Source: Chloroflexota bacterium (GTDB taxonomy: Bacteria; Chloroflexota; Dehalococcoidia; UBA3495). Taken from it: 19,329 nucleotides of DNA. Below, piece by piece: positions 1-8,108 of the stretch; within the stretch, counting starts at the first letter, position 1; every line of letters begins with the position of its first letter. A program made the position numbers and the translations under genes. Under the pieces are notes generated by a model. That model was given only the letters and a program-made list of their open reading frames with translations. It made no database searches and had not been told where the DNA came from. Location of the stretch: NCBI GenBank assembly GCA_022563275.1, contig JADFNR010000066.1:1-19329 (forward strand), read 5' to 3'.

Positions 1-295
1 GGGACCAACCAGCCGTGCTGTCATACCGGGAGACGGCCTCGACCACCTGGGCGTAAGTCAGCGGAGCCACTTCTAGTCCGCCAAGGGACCGGGGGGCCAT
101 CATCCGGAATAAACCGGCATCCGTCATGGCCTCCAGCACCGGGAGGGAAAGCTGCCGCCGCTCTTCGGCTTCATCCATATGGGCGGTGATTATCGGGCCG
201 ATGCGCTCAACGGCATCCAATAGGTTTGCCGTCTCTTCTTCCTGAGTGAGGTATTCGGTGGAACCGTTTTTACCGGGCAGTGTCATCGTCGCCAT
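1..295 (-). CDS. Flavin-dependent monooxygenase, acyl-CoA dehydrogenase fold (N-terminal part, cut by window edge)
   Basis: The first 98 codons of a gene that runs off the left edge. The start is the ATG at 293-295, preceded on the minus strand by GGAGG (302-306) at normal spacing. The visible part is the all-helical N-terminal domain of the acyl-CoA dehydrogenase fold. Residues 61-73 (GLFRMMAPRSLGG) and the D-S-T-A-G-W segment near 92-97 match the class that includes HsaA, DszC and HpaB-like two-component monooxygenases, rather than true acyl-CoA dehydrogenases. Such enzymes hydroxylate or oxygenate organic substrates using reduced flavin from a separate reductase. It resembles the complete gene at 3965-5122 (GLFSLYVPRSLGG and DGSTGW), so the two are probably paralogues. 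The flavin-binding and C-terminal catalytic parts lie outside the window, so the substrate cannot be judged. Confidence 0.8.
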   Translation of the reverse strand, partial: MATMTLPGKNGSTEYLTQEEETANLLDAVERIGPIITAHMDEAEERRQLSLPVLEAMTDAGLFRMMAPRSLGGLEVAPLTYAQVVEAVSRYDSTAGWS

Positions 296-357
296 GATGT
301 GCCTCCAAAGTTCTGTGTTGGCAGCATCATAGGACCGGACTAGGTGAGGGCACATCG

Positions 358-378
358 CCAGAAATGACTGTTTTCTGG
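358..378. promoter_or_regulatory. Inverted repeat, operator-like
   Basis: A perfect inverted repeat with 7-base arms, CCAGAAA at 358-364 and TTTCTGG at 372-378, around a 7-base spacer. It lies 62 bases upstream of the start codon of the minus-strand monooxygenase (295), within the 237-base gap behind the LuxR-type regulator. Position and symmetry fit a binding site for a dimeric regulator. No convincing -35/-10 pair was found beside it, so the role is inferred. The rest of the gap (379-490) shows only purine-rich sequence with repeated AAATGACT (363-370 and 470-477). Confidence 0.35.
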
Positions 379-491
379 ATAGCTATTTTTGGTCTCTATA
401 CCCAATCATTGCGTGGAGTAACTAGGTGGGCGAGAAAGGAGGCCGTAACCGGTTGCAGGAAATGACTAGCAAGGAAGGAAAGGAGATAGCG

Positions 492-516
492 AAACGGCGG
501 CCAGCGGCGGCGCCGT
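492..516 (-). terminator. Possible weak terminator of the LuxR-type regulator gene
   Basis: Just after the stop at 533 the minus strand reads ACGGCG (516-511), a GC-rich loop, then CGCCGT (499-494) followed by only two more T residues. The stem is 6 base pairs and the T tract is short, so efficient termination is doubtful. Read-through into the monooxygenase at 295 is possible. Confidence 0.25.
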
Positions 517-532
517 CTAGGGAATGGGCAGG

Positions 533-3493
533 CTAGACCAGTCCGTTTCTAGAGGCGTAGGTGGCTGCTTCGGCCCGGTTGGCGGCCCCGGTCTTGCTGT
601 AGATATTGGCGGCGTGATTGGCGACGGTGTGGGTGCTGATGAACAGTTCGTCGCCAATCTCTTGATTGGTTTTCCCCGAGGCGATGAGCCGCAGCACATC
701 CACTTCGCGTTCGGTTAGACCGCCGGGGAGGCTCGGGGCCGTCTGGCCTGCGTCCATCTGGCGCTGCACGGTCGCCACTTTCTCCATCAGTGGCGGCATG
801 GCCAGTTCAGTGGCTAAGACCAGCGATTCATCGAGGAGGGTTGCCGCTTTTTCCTGGTCGCCCGGGCCATTGCGGTCCAATAAGACATCGGCGTAATCAG
901 CGCCAGTCCAGGCCAATTCGGGGCGGTAGCCCGCCTTCCGGCAGAAATCCAAAGAATCTTCAAAGTGCCCGGCTGCGGCCTCCAACTCTCCAAACGTATG
1001 GGCCAACAGGCCCAGCAGCCGGTCGATTGCTATGTGTCCAGTTATGGGGATGGTGCCACGGTGGGGCAACAAATCTCTGTACATCTCCGTTGCGGTTGAA
1101 GCGTCGTTTCGTTGAACCGCGATCAACCCCAATCCGCAACGGGCGAAGATGGCAACAAACGGCGTGCATGTTGCTGAGGCAAGTACTTCCCTGGCCCTTT
1201 CTTCGACCATGCCAAACTGGTCTTGCCATTTCTGGGAACTGGAGATGTAAGTTGTTATGGGAAATGCAGTGGCTGGTGCGAGGTACGCCAATGACGGTCC
1301 AGGTATGGAATCCTTCGTGTAGTCCATTATGGCCATAAGAGTGTCGTCGCCTGATTCTAAGTCGCCACGCTGATACTCCATGATGGCTTTTGGTATCAAA
1401 AACGAATGAAGGTCGGTCGCCACATCCAAGCCTCGCCCACAATAACGGAGGCATTCGTCCCAATCTCCACGCAGCAACGATAGACTCGCGTATCCCCAAT
1501 ATGCGATTCCCAACTTGTAATGTTCACGGAGCCTCTCGGCCGTTTCAAGGGCCGCATCTAAAGCCCGGTCTACGTGAGCCGTTTCGCCCAACGTAACCAT
1601 GGAGAAAGCCACGAACCAGGTCGCCACAACCTCGGCTACTGGATTGTCGACCTTCGAGCCCAGCTCAGTGGATTTCAGGCTGTTCGCGAGACAATCCTGC
1701 AAATGTAAGTGGAATGCTTCAACCTGGGCGATCGAGGAGTAGGTCTTCATTTCCAGGTCCACATCCCCTAATCGCCGCGCAAGAATTAGTGCGCTTTCAA
1801 ACGCTGCTTTACTATCTTGGTAGTCGGCCTGCTCAATACCCACCCACCTGCCATAGCTAGACCACAGCCTGGCCGAGTCGTGGGAATTGGGCGAAACTAG
1901 TTTCAACGCCCGGCTAACAATTTCGGGCATCTCGGTCCTCTGCCCGGTCATGGGAGGAAGATACTGCTCAGCTACGGCCACGGCGTTGGCGACATCTCCG
2001 CTGTTAGCGAAATAATCAAATGCACGCCTTAGAGTAGTCGTCGCTTCATGCAACCGGGAACGTTGAAGCGTCGCCGATTGTACACGGCCGAATCCGAATA
2101 GCAGCCTCGCCGATTCAAGGTCGGTGGCCGGCTCAAGACCTGTAAGGCTCACCTGCTTCGCCTCGAGGCCTCTAGCAAAGTGGGGACCGGCTTCTTCCCA
2201 CGCGTATGAGCCCAGAGCTCCCTCTCCTGCCATCAACGAGTACAACGCAAGCTTGTCGGCACCCAAGAGGGTCTGGGCTTGAAAGAAATGGTGGGCCATT
2301 TCGGCAGCATGCTCCTCCAGTTCTTCGGCATAAAGCTGCTCCAAGGCCTCCGCTATCCGCGCATGCAGCCGGACCCGCCTGTTGGTCGTTAGCTCCTCTA
2401 CCAGGGTCTCTTGAATCAACGAATGGGAGAACCGGTAGCGTCCAATGATGCGTGGGAATTCTTCGATGATCCGGGCTGACAAAGCCTCGTCCAATACCCC
2501 CAGCACCTGCCGTTCGTCAAGGTCGTCCATCAGTGGCGTCAACTGGCCCAATGTGAATTCCCGGCCAACTACAGCGGCCACCGTTAGGATCTCGTTGCAC
2601 TTCTCGGATAGCCGGTGCAGTCTGCGGCCGATGACGTCCCTCACGCCTTGGGGTAAGCTGGTGGTCCAGTCTCCTGAGGCTGCCACATCTTCTTCATCGA
2701 GAAGGCGCACCAACTCGTTCAGAAACAAGGGGTTCCCCTCGGTCCTGGAGTGGAGCATCACCAGGTTCGGCCCGGTCAGAGTAACTCCGGCGTTCAATTC
2801 AACGAAACGACCCACCTCTGAGGGTCCCAACCCACCCAATTGGACCCGGCCGAAGTTGGGTTCCCGTATCAGAGCTCCCAGGGTTTGGGATAGCGGGTGG
2901 TTCCGGTCCACCTCAACGTCCCGGTAGGTGCCCAACAACATGACTTTGGAAGCAGATATCTCCCGGCTGATGAACTCGCATAGCATCAACGAAGACCGGT
3001 CCGCCCAATGCAGGTCTTCAAGTACGATGACCAACGGAGTAGTGGCGGAGGCGTTCTTCAGAAACGCGGCGATGGAATCAAAAAGCCGGAAGCGGGCCTG
3101 CTCCGGCTCCAATTCAGGCGGAGTCATCAGGCCGGGCAGTTTCTCGTGGACCTCGGGCAAAAGCGTTGCGATGGTGGCGGCGTTCGAGCCCATCTCGGAT
3201 TCCAACCGAGCGGCCGTGGCGGTGCGCACGTAGGACCTGATGGACTGGATCCACGGCCAGTAGGGAGGTGCGCCTTCCCCTTCATAGCACCAACCCCAGT
3301 AGACCTGTGCACCCCGTTCTTGAGCTTTGGAGGCAAGCTCGGTGGCGGTCCGGGTCTTGCCGATGCCCGGTTCCCCAGCCAGCATGACCAAGCGCCCCTG
3401 GCCTGCCATGCTGCTGTCCAAGAACGCCATCAACTCGGCCATCTCCCGCTCACGGCCGACGAATATCCTGCCTGTCTGTCCGGAACTGGTCAC
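533..3493 (-). CDS. Large AAA-ATPase / LuxR-type transcriptional regulator
   Basis: A 986-residue regulator of the large ATP-binding LuxR (LAL/MalT-like) type. The N-terminal ATPase has a Walker A motif GEPGIGKT at residues 40-47 and a Walker B LVIVLED at 154-160 followed by LHWAD, typical of the AAA_16 group. Residues from about 400 to 920 are helix-rich and tetratricopeptide-like, the usual inducer or partner-sensing region. The last 62 residues are a LuxR helix-turn-helix (TEREVDVLRLIASGKTNQEI, then ISTHTVANH). Family members bind DNA when ATP and an inducer drive multimerisation. The start is the GTG at 3491-3493: the in-frame codon six positions upstream is TAG and there is no in-frame ATG between. 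The gene lies between two monooxygenase genes on the same strand, suggesting it controls one or both; this is inference. A TAAAAT-like -10 on the minus strand (3522-3527) has no good -35. Confidence 0.92.
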   Translation of the reverse strand: MTSSGQTGRIFVGREREMAELMAFLDSSMAGQGRLVMLAGEPGIGKTRTATELASKAQERGAQVYWGWCYEGEGAPPYWPWIQSIRSYVRTATAARLESEMGSNAATIATLLPEVHEKLPGLMTPPELEPEQARFRLFDSIAAFLKNASATTPLVIVLEDLHWADRSSLMLCEFISREISASKVMLLGTYRDVEVDRNHPLSQTLGALIREPNFGRVQLGGLGPSEVGRFVELNAGVTLTGPNLVMLHSRTEGNPLFLNELVRLLDEEDVAASGDWTTSLPQGVRDVIGRRLHRLSEKCNEILTVAAVVGREFTLGQLTPLMDDLDERQVLGVLDEALSARIIEEFPRIIGRYRFSHSLIQETLVEELTTNRRVRLHARIAEALEQLYAEELEEHAAEMAHHFFQAQTLLGADKLALYSLMAGEGALGSYAWEEAGPHFARGLEAKQVSLTGLEPATDLESARLLFGFGRVQSATLQRSRLHEATTTLRRAFDYFANSGDVANAVAVAEQYLPPMTGQRTEMPEIVSRALKLVSPNSHDSARLWSSYGRWVGIEQADYQDSKAAFESALILARRLGDVDLEMKTYSSIAQVEAFHLHLQDCLANSLKSTELGSKVDNPVAEVVATWFVAFSMVTLGETAHVDRALDAALETAERLREHYKLGIAYWGYASLSLLRGDWDECLRYCGRGLDVATDLHSFLIPKAIMEYQRGDLESGDDTLMAIMDYTKDSIPGPSLAYLAPATAFPITTYISSSQKWQDQFGMVEERAREVLASATCTPFVAIFARCGLGLIAVQRNDASTATEMYRDLLPHRGTIPITGHIAIDRLLGLLAHTFGELEAAAGHFEDSLDFCRKAGYRPELAWTGADYADVLLDRNGPGDQEKAATLLDESLVLATELAMPPLMEKVATVQRQMDAGQTAPSLPGGLTEREVDVLRLIASGKTNQEIGDELFISTHTVANHAANIYSKTGAANRAEAATYASRNGLV

Positions 3494-3599
3494 GACTTGC
3501 CCATCCTAGCGTATTGGTGGCATTTTACACCGAAATGGAAATCTTCCGGATTGGAAGCGTACTTGCGATTTAAGGTCCGCCCTTCCGATGGCCCGTTCG

Positions 3600-3613
3600 T
3601 TTCAAGATTGAAA
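3600..3613. promoter_or_regulatory. 14-base palindrome, operator-like
   Basis: TTTCAA (3600-3605), two spacer bases, then TTGAAA (3608-3613) form a perfect 6-base-arm inverted repeat in the 152-base gap between the isomerase-like gene and the LuxR-type regulator gene. A second, looser repeat, CTTCC-N5-GGAAG, sits at 3543-3557. Either could be an operator for the regulator gene. The first is too short and lacks a T tract to be a normal terminator. Confidence 0.3.
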
Positions 3614-3645
3614 GACCCTGGCGGATGGATTGGCCACAGCGGCCG

Positions 3646-3936
3646 TCAGTTTCCGGGTTCTTCATTCAGGAACGCTTTGATCGATTCGGGCTCCATCAGA
3701 GGATAGACCGCAAACTCAGCGGGTACGGCCTCCGACCATTCGTTGAGTAAGCGGTGTAACGTTTCATGGGAATCGACATCGAACACCACCACTGCTCCCC
3801 GGCCAGCCCGTGGGTAGAACGACCTGGCCAAGCCGCGAGCCAGTTTGTCTTCGACCCAGGGCCAAAAGCTCTTACGTGCTTCGCGGACCTCCGACGGGCG
3901 GGTGGGCGCGGGCGTGCTAATCACAAGAAACAGCAT
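3646..3936 (-). CDS. Muconolactone isomerase-like small protein
   Basis: A 96-residue protein that resembles the muconolactone delta-isomerase family (dimeric alpha/beta barrel fold), whose members are also about 96 residues long. Recognisable features are the beta-strand start MLFLVISTP, the central GRGAVVVFDVDSHETLHRLLNEW segment (about residues 46-68) and the closing FAVYPLME. The start chosen is the ATG at 3934-3936, preceded by AAGGGAG at good spacing; a longer reading to 4017 would run into the upstream gene and lacks family similarity. The gene begins 28 bases after the stop of the flavin monooxygenase (3965), so the two are almost certainly co-transcribed. Proteins of this fold isomerise ring-derived lactones or act as small monooxygenases and dehydratases. 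Which applies here cannot be told from sequence. Confidence 0.72.
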   Translation of the reverse strand: MLFLVISTPAPTRPSEVREARKSFWPWVEDKLARGLARSFYPRAGRGAVVVFDVDSHETLHRLLNEWSEAVPAEFAVYPLMEPESIKAFLNEEPGN

Positions 3937-3964
3937 TTTCTCTCCCTTAGTACAAACGGCGGAC

Positions 3965-5122
3965 CTAGGCATAGGTTGGCGCGTCAGGTGTGGCTCCCAG
4001 CAGCAGTTGCCCGCCAAGTTGATAGTTGGAATGTAACCCGGATATGTGCTGCCCGCTCACGTGCAGGTCTCTGAAAAATCTTTCCAAGCCGTTGGATTGG
4101 TGAATGGCGCCTGTCCCCGCGGCATAAAACAGCAGGTCCACCGCTTTTACCGATTGCCGGATGGCGTGGGCGATCGCCAACCGGGCATGGACCGCTTTGT
4201 CCATCAGGTCAGGTTTCTTCCCCACTAGCGATTCCCACATCGCCCCCACTGCGTCCAACACGTAACTTCTCCCGGCCCCGATCATCGCTTCGCACTCTCC
4301 AACCGTCGTTTGAACGGTGGACCGGTCGCGTAATAGCGTCGCGGAATTGGTGGAGCCGGCAGTGGCCAAGGTCATGAAGGCATCCATGGCTCCCCGGGCC
4401 ATTCCCAGGGCGTTGGCGGCGGCCAGCGTCCAGCTACAGAGAATGGCCGTTTGAGGGTTGTACAGAGGATTATCGTGGACCGCTGGTTCCGTGCGCGAGT
4501 AGGTGTGGCTGCTTGGAACGAACACGCCGGAGAACTCGGCATCGTTGCTGGCGGTGCCCCGCATACCCATGGTCGTCCAATTGATGTGGACGGTGCCCGC
4601 GGCCACCGGCACGATGGCCACACGGCTCACCGGGGCGCCGTCGCCGGACATCACTGGGCCATTGTCGTCAACAATATCGCAATTCAGGAACAAACACTTG
4701 GAGTGGTCGATCCCGCTCAGGTAATTCCAGCGGCCGGACACCAGATACCCGCCTGAAGTCACTTTGGCGGTCCCTCCGGAGCGCGCGGAGCCCGAACCGC
4801 TGACCTCGGGCGGGTCTCCGAACAATTCTTTGGCCGCGGCGACGGTTATTCGTGAGACTGCCGCCGTGAGCGCGGTACCGTTGAACGAGCACCAGCCGGT
4901 GGAGCCGTCCGCTCTGGATATCTCCTCCACCACATGAAAAGCGGTGATGGGGTCTGATTCCGGCCCTCCCAAGGACCTGGGCACGTACAGACTGAACAGG
5001 CCCTTTTGAGCCATGGCCGCGGCCAATTCGGGGGGAAGTTGGCAATCTGAATCCATGCGGTCCAGATTCGCCTTGATCATCGGGACGAAGTTTTTCGCGA
5101 TTTCGAGCAGGTTTTCCGCCAT
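3965..5122 (-). CDS. Flavin-dependent monooxygenase, acyl-CoA dehydrogenase fold (HsaA/DszC-like)
   Basis: A 385-residue protein with the acyl-CoA dehydrogenase fold. The N-terminal helical domain contains GLFSLYVPRSLGG and SRADGSTGW, the middle beta domain holds SGRWNYLSGIDHSKCLF and GMRGTASND (substrate and flavin contacts), and the C-terminal helical domain ends in FFRDLHVSGQHISGLHSNYQLGGQLLLG. The GRWNYLSG and RDLHxxxQH signatures point to the HsaA/DszC/HpaB-type oxygenases that take reduced flavin from a partner reductase, not to true acyl-CoA dehydrogenases. No reductase gene is visible in the window. The start is the ATG at 5120-5122, which has AGAGGGA just upstream; a longer open frame to 5227 would cross the promoter at 5199-5227. 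It is first in a unit with the isomerase-like gene 28 bases downstream. The substrate is unknown. Confidence 0.85.
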   Translation of the reverse strand: MAENLLEIAKNFVPMIKANLDRMDSDCQLPPELAAAMAQKGLFSLYVPRSLGGPESDPITAFHVVEEISRADGSTGWCSFNGTALTAAVSRITVAAAKELFGDPPEVSGSGSARSGGTAKVTSGGYLVSGRWNYLSGIDHSKCLFLNCDIVDDNGPVMSGDGAPVSRVAIVPVAAGTVHINWTTMGMRGTASNDAEFSGVFVPSSHTYSRTEPAVHDNPLYNPQTAILCSWTLAAANALGMARGAMDAFMTLATAGSTNSATLLRDRSTVQTTVGECEAMIGAGRSYVLDAVGAMWESLVGKKPDLMDKAVHARLAIAHAIRQSVKAVDLLFYAAGTGAIHQSNGLERFFRDLHVSGQHISGLHSNYQLGGQLLLGATPDAPTYA

Positions 5123-5198
5123 GTATGAATCCCTCTGGTGAACGATTGTAAAGAGACCGCGCCCGCACAAGCAGGCCCGGTCCACGCCTGGCGCTGCT

Positions 5199-5227
5199 AT
5201 TATAGCCAAGACTAAAGAGCGGCCCAA
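5199..5227 (-). promoter_or_regulatory. Sigma-70-type promoter for the monooxygenase unit
   Basis: Read on the minus strand: TTGGGC (5227-5222), 17 bases, then a perfect TATAAT (5204-5199). Transcription would start near 5192, giving a leader of about 70 bases before the ATG at 5122. This is one of the best consensus promoters in the window. Confidence 0.7.
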
Positions 5228-5280
5228 CCCGCACTCGGGCGGTCATGCCGCGGGTCCCAAAACCCGGCCCTCGCCGCAGG

Positions 5281-5315
5281 TTGGCATGGGCACGGATGAT
5301 TTGCTATCTTGATAG
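5281..5315 (+). promoter_or_regulatory. Candidate promoter for the DUF1800-DUF1501-NHL unit, with overlapping inverted repeat
   Basis: TTGGCA at 5281-5286, 18 bases, then TATCTT at 5305-5310 make a fair sigma-70-type promoter about 70 bases upstream of the DUF1800 start. The -10 is embedded in the inverted repeat CTATC-TT-GATAG (5304-5315), a possible repressor site. It faces away from the promoter at 5199-5227, so the 259-base gap 5123-5381 is a divergent control region. Confidence 0.45.
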
Positions 5316-5381
5316 TAGTAAAATTCGAAGTGCTAATATAGTCACTAACTATTGTTCCGCCAAAAACTAGGAGAATAACGG

Positions 5382-6785
5382 ATGGCAGATAACGATATAG
5401 CCTTGATGGCTCATCTGATGCGGCGCGCCGGATTCGGCGCCCAGTACCATGAGATTGAAGCCCGGGCAGCCAAGGGGTACGAGGAAACGGTGGAGGAACT
5501 GTTGCATCCCGAGGACCACTCCAACGGTATGGACCTGGACCTTGCGGAACGGTACTTCATCGAATGGAATCACTTCATCCGGTGCGTCCCTGAATACATC
5601 GCGTTTCGCATGATCAACTCGAAGAACCAGCTGGAAGAGAAGATGATCCTTTTCTGGCACGGCATCTTATGCACCGCCGACAGCAAGACGCAGAGCCAGG
5701 TGGCGTCTCATGCTGAGTGGGAAATGCTCCGCCGGTGCGGCATGGGCAGCTTCAAGGACCTGCTGATCGAGATTTCCAAAGACCCAGCGATGGTTTACTT
5801 CCTGGACAACTGTCTGAGTCACAAAGACGCCATCAACGAGAACTACGGACGGGAGTTGCTGGAGTTATTCTCTCTGGGTGTGGGCATGGATGGGAAATTC
5901 AACTACACCGAGGACGACGTGAAGGAGTGCGCCCGGGCTTTCACCGGTTGGACCATCGCCAACGGCATCCCCGCGCAGCCCTACGGCCGCTACACTTCGA
6001 CCTTTGTCTACAATCCTGAAGACCACGACGAGGGAGAAAAGACTTTCTTGGGCCAGACCGGCAATTTCAACGGCGAGGACATCATCGACATCCTTTGCCG
6101 GCAGCCGGCCACGGCCCGGTTCATCTCCCGCCACCTTTACGACTTCTTCGTGGCCGACGAAGCCCAGGTGCCGACCTGGATGGACACCCCACCCCGGGAC
6201 CCGGATACCATAAAGATGTTGGAAGACGAGTATTTCCGCTCCGATTACAACATTCGTTCCATGCTGCGGGTCATGTTCAACTCCGACGCCTTCAAGAACG
6301 CCCGTTTCGCCAGGATCAAAGGCCCGATCGAGACGGTGATAGGCACTCTGCGTCTGGCCGGCGACTGGTCGACTCCCAAACCCGGCTTTGAGGCCATCTT
6401 CGAGGAAATGAAACAGATGGGCCAGGAGATATTGAACCCTCCATCCGTCGAAGGCTGGCATACCGGAAGGGATTGGATCGACGGTGGTACCCTGCTCAGA
6501 CGGATCAACTTCATCGCCGACTACGTGGGCGATGTCAGCTATCCGGGCATACAAGATATGGTCCAAAAGCTGGCCTCGGAAGGCCCCACCATCTCTCCCG
6601 AGGGACTGGTGGAGGGTTGCCTCCGGCTGCTGGGTCACTACGAACTAACCGATGAGAACCACCGGATGTTGGTTGAACATGCCCAAAAGAGCGGTGTGTC
6701 GGCTACCGATACTCCGGAGTTCCCGAATCAAGTTGGCGAGATGCTGCAGATGATTGTTGCTACTAAGGAATATCTATACGCCTAG
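5382..6785 (+). CDS. DUF1800 family protein
   Basis: A 467-residue member of the DUF1800 family, whose biochemical role is not established. Family hallmarks are present in order: HLMRRAGFGA at 11-20, FWHGILCT at 91-98, ISKDPAMVYFLDN at 131-143, the block NENYGRELLELFSLGVG at 152-168, YTEDDVKECARAFTGW at 175-190, and NPPSVEGWHTGRDWI at 352-366. The start ATG follows AGGAG (5369-5373). There is no Tat or Sec signal at the N-terminus and the protein starts directly with the domain. It is the first gene of a plus-strand trio with a DUF1501 protein 75 bases downstream, the usual partner of DUF1800 in bacterial genomes, and an NHL-repeat protein after that. A small inverted repeat, CCGAA-GGA-TTCGG, follows the stop at 6786-6798. 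Confidence 0.9.
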   Translation: MADNDIALMAHLMRRAGFGAQYHEIEARAAKGYEETVEELLHPEDHSNGMDLDLAERYFIEWNHFIRCVPEYIAFRMINSKNQLEEKMILFWHGILCTADSKTQSQVASHAEWEMLRRCGMGSFKDLLIEISKDPAMVYFLDNCLSHKDAINENYGRELLELFSLGVGMDGKFNYTEDDVKECARAFTGWTIANGIPAQPYGRYTSTFVYNPEDHDEGEKTFLGQTGNFNGEDIIDILCRQPATARFISRHLYDFFVADEAQVPTWMDTPPRDPDTIKMLEDEYFRSDYNIRSMLRVMFNSDAFKNARFARIKGPIETVIGTLRLAGDWSTPKPGFEAIFEEMKQMGQEILNPPSVEGWHTGRDWIDGGTLLRRINFIADYVGDVSYPGIQDMVQKLASEGPTISPEGLVEGCLRLLGHYELTDENHRMLVEHAQKSGVSATDTPEFPNQVGEMLQMIVATKEYLYA

Positions 6786-6860
6786 CCGAAGGATTCGGTA
6801 TTTGGCGTATACCCATTAACAGGCGGAGTGACGATAACTCATTTTACTGAGGAGTAAAGA

Positions 6861-7997
6861 ATGACCTCCAACAAGAAAGACCCGGTTCTGGTAGTACTTC
6901 AAATGACGGGGGCCTACGATGCCCTGAATACATTTGTTCCCTATAGCGACCCACACTATGTGGATTACCGGCCTAATCTGCAGATCGGTCCGGACCGGGT
7001 CCTGGCCGTGGATGACAAGGTTGGCTTCCACCCGGGCATGGAACCGATCAAGGATCTGTACGACCAGGGGAAAGTCGCGGTCCTGCAAGGCATCGGTTAT
7101 CCCAACCCCAACCGCTCCCATTTCCGTTCCCTGGACATCTGGCATACGGCCGAGCCCGAAAAGATGGCCCCCGATGGCTGGCTGGGCAAGGCCATCCGTG
7201 ACATCGACCCCAACAAAGAGAACATCCTGACCGCCGTGAACTTTGGCCGTGGCCTCCCCCGTGCTCTGGCCGCGCCCGGCGTTTCGGTAGCCTCGGTAGG
7301 CAACCTGGACAACTACGGAGTGCTGACAGGGATACAGAGCACCGAGAAACGGGGTGAAGCCCTGGATATCTTCGCCCGCATGTACGCTCCCATGATCGGC
7401 TCCGGCCCCGTAAACGACTACCTGTCCCAGACCGGTTTGGACGCCCTGAAAGGAGCTGACATCCTCAGTGCGGCGCCCCAGACCTACTCCTCCAGCGTGG
7501 AGTATGGCGGCAGCCCGTTCGCCCAATGGATGAAGAGCATCGCTCAGGTGCATTTTTCCGACTTCGGGACGCGGGTGTTTTACACCGGCGTGAATCCCGG
7601 CACATTCGATACCCACGCCAATCAAGACATCACCTTACCCAAACTGTGGGCCGATGTGTCCACCGCCATCAGCGACTTCCACGAGGACCTGAAGGAGCAC
7701 AACGCCAACGAGGAAGTGGTGATCTTGCTGTTCACCGAGTTCGGCCGCCGGGTGCAGGAGAACGGCTCGGGCACCGACCATGGCTCGGGCGGAGTGGCCT
7801 TCGTAATCGGCGACGCAGTTAAGGGTGGCCTCTATGGGGAGTATCCTTCCTTGGAGCCAGATAAGCTGGACTCCGGCGACCTCCACTGGAACAACGATTT
7901 CCGGGGCACTTACGCCACGTTGCTGGAAAAGTGGATGGGTCTCGACGCCAATCCCATTCTTGGAGGGACTTACGAGCAGTTTGACTTCATCAAGTAA
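6861..7997 (+). CDS. DUF1501 family protein (alkaline phosphatase/sulfatase-like fold)
   Basis: A 378-residue DUF1501 protein. The family belongs to the alkaline phosphatase superfamily and its activity is not established. Visible signatures are LNTFVPYSDPHYVDYRP (22-38), SHFRSLDIWHTAEP (86-99), TGVNPGTFDTHANQ (242-255), LLFTEFGRRVQENGSGTDHGSGG (289-311) and the C-terminal HWNNDFRGTYATLLEKWMG. The DTH at 250-252 and TDHG at 305-308 are plausible metal or catalytic positions, by inference. The stretch that usually reads G-G-N/A-D-G-LN near the start is here MTGAYDALN (15-23), so it deviates. No export signal is visible, although many family members carry a Tat signal. The start ATG follows GAGGAG (6849-6854). 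It is co-directional with DUF1800 upstream and the NHL protein 111 bases downstream. Confidence 0.9.
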   Translation: MTSNKKDPVLVVLQMTGAYDALNTFVPYSDPHYVDYRPNLQIGPDRVLAVDDKVGFHPGMEPIKDLYDQGKVAVLQGIGYPNPNRSHFRSLDIWHTAEPEKMAPDGWLGKAIRDIDPNKENILTAVNFGRGLPRALAAPGVSVASVGNLDNYGVLTGIQSTEKRGEALDIFARMYAPMIGSGPVNDYLSQTGLDALKGADILSAAPQTYSSSVEYGGSPFAQWMKSIAQVHFSDFGTRVFYTGVNPGTFDTHANQDITLPKLWADVSTAISDFHEDLKEHNANEEVVILLFTEFGRRVQENGSGTDHGSGGVAFVIGDAVKGGLYGEYPSLEPDKLDSGDLHWNNDFRGTYATLLEKWMGLDANPILGGTYEQFDFIK

Positions 7998-8108
7998 TTA
8001 CCGGACTTAACTGCCGGAAGTTTTTAACTGGAAGCAGCCGTCCGGACCGGCAGCCGCCGGCCTGTGGGATTGGGTTACCTGATGAAGAAACACCCTTTGT
8101 GAGGAAAA

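Noticed and set aside
3008..3706. 232-residue plus-strand frame over the N-terminus of the LuxR-type gene
   Set aside because: Overlaps the Walker A region of a convincing gene and has no recognisable protein features.
5865..6638. 257-residue open frame antisense to the DUF1800 gene
   Set aside because: It mirrors a clear DUF1800 coding region; long antisense frames are expected in GC-rich genes and the product shows no motif.
6816..7625. 269-residue open frame antisense to the DUF1501 gene
   Set aside because: Shadow of a well-supported gene; no family features or promoter.
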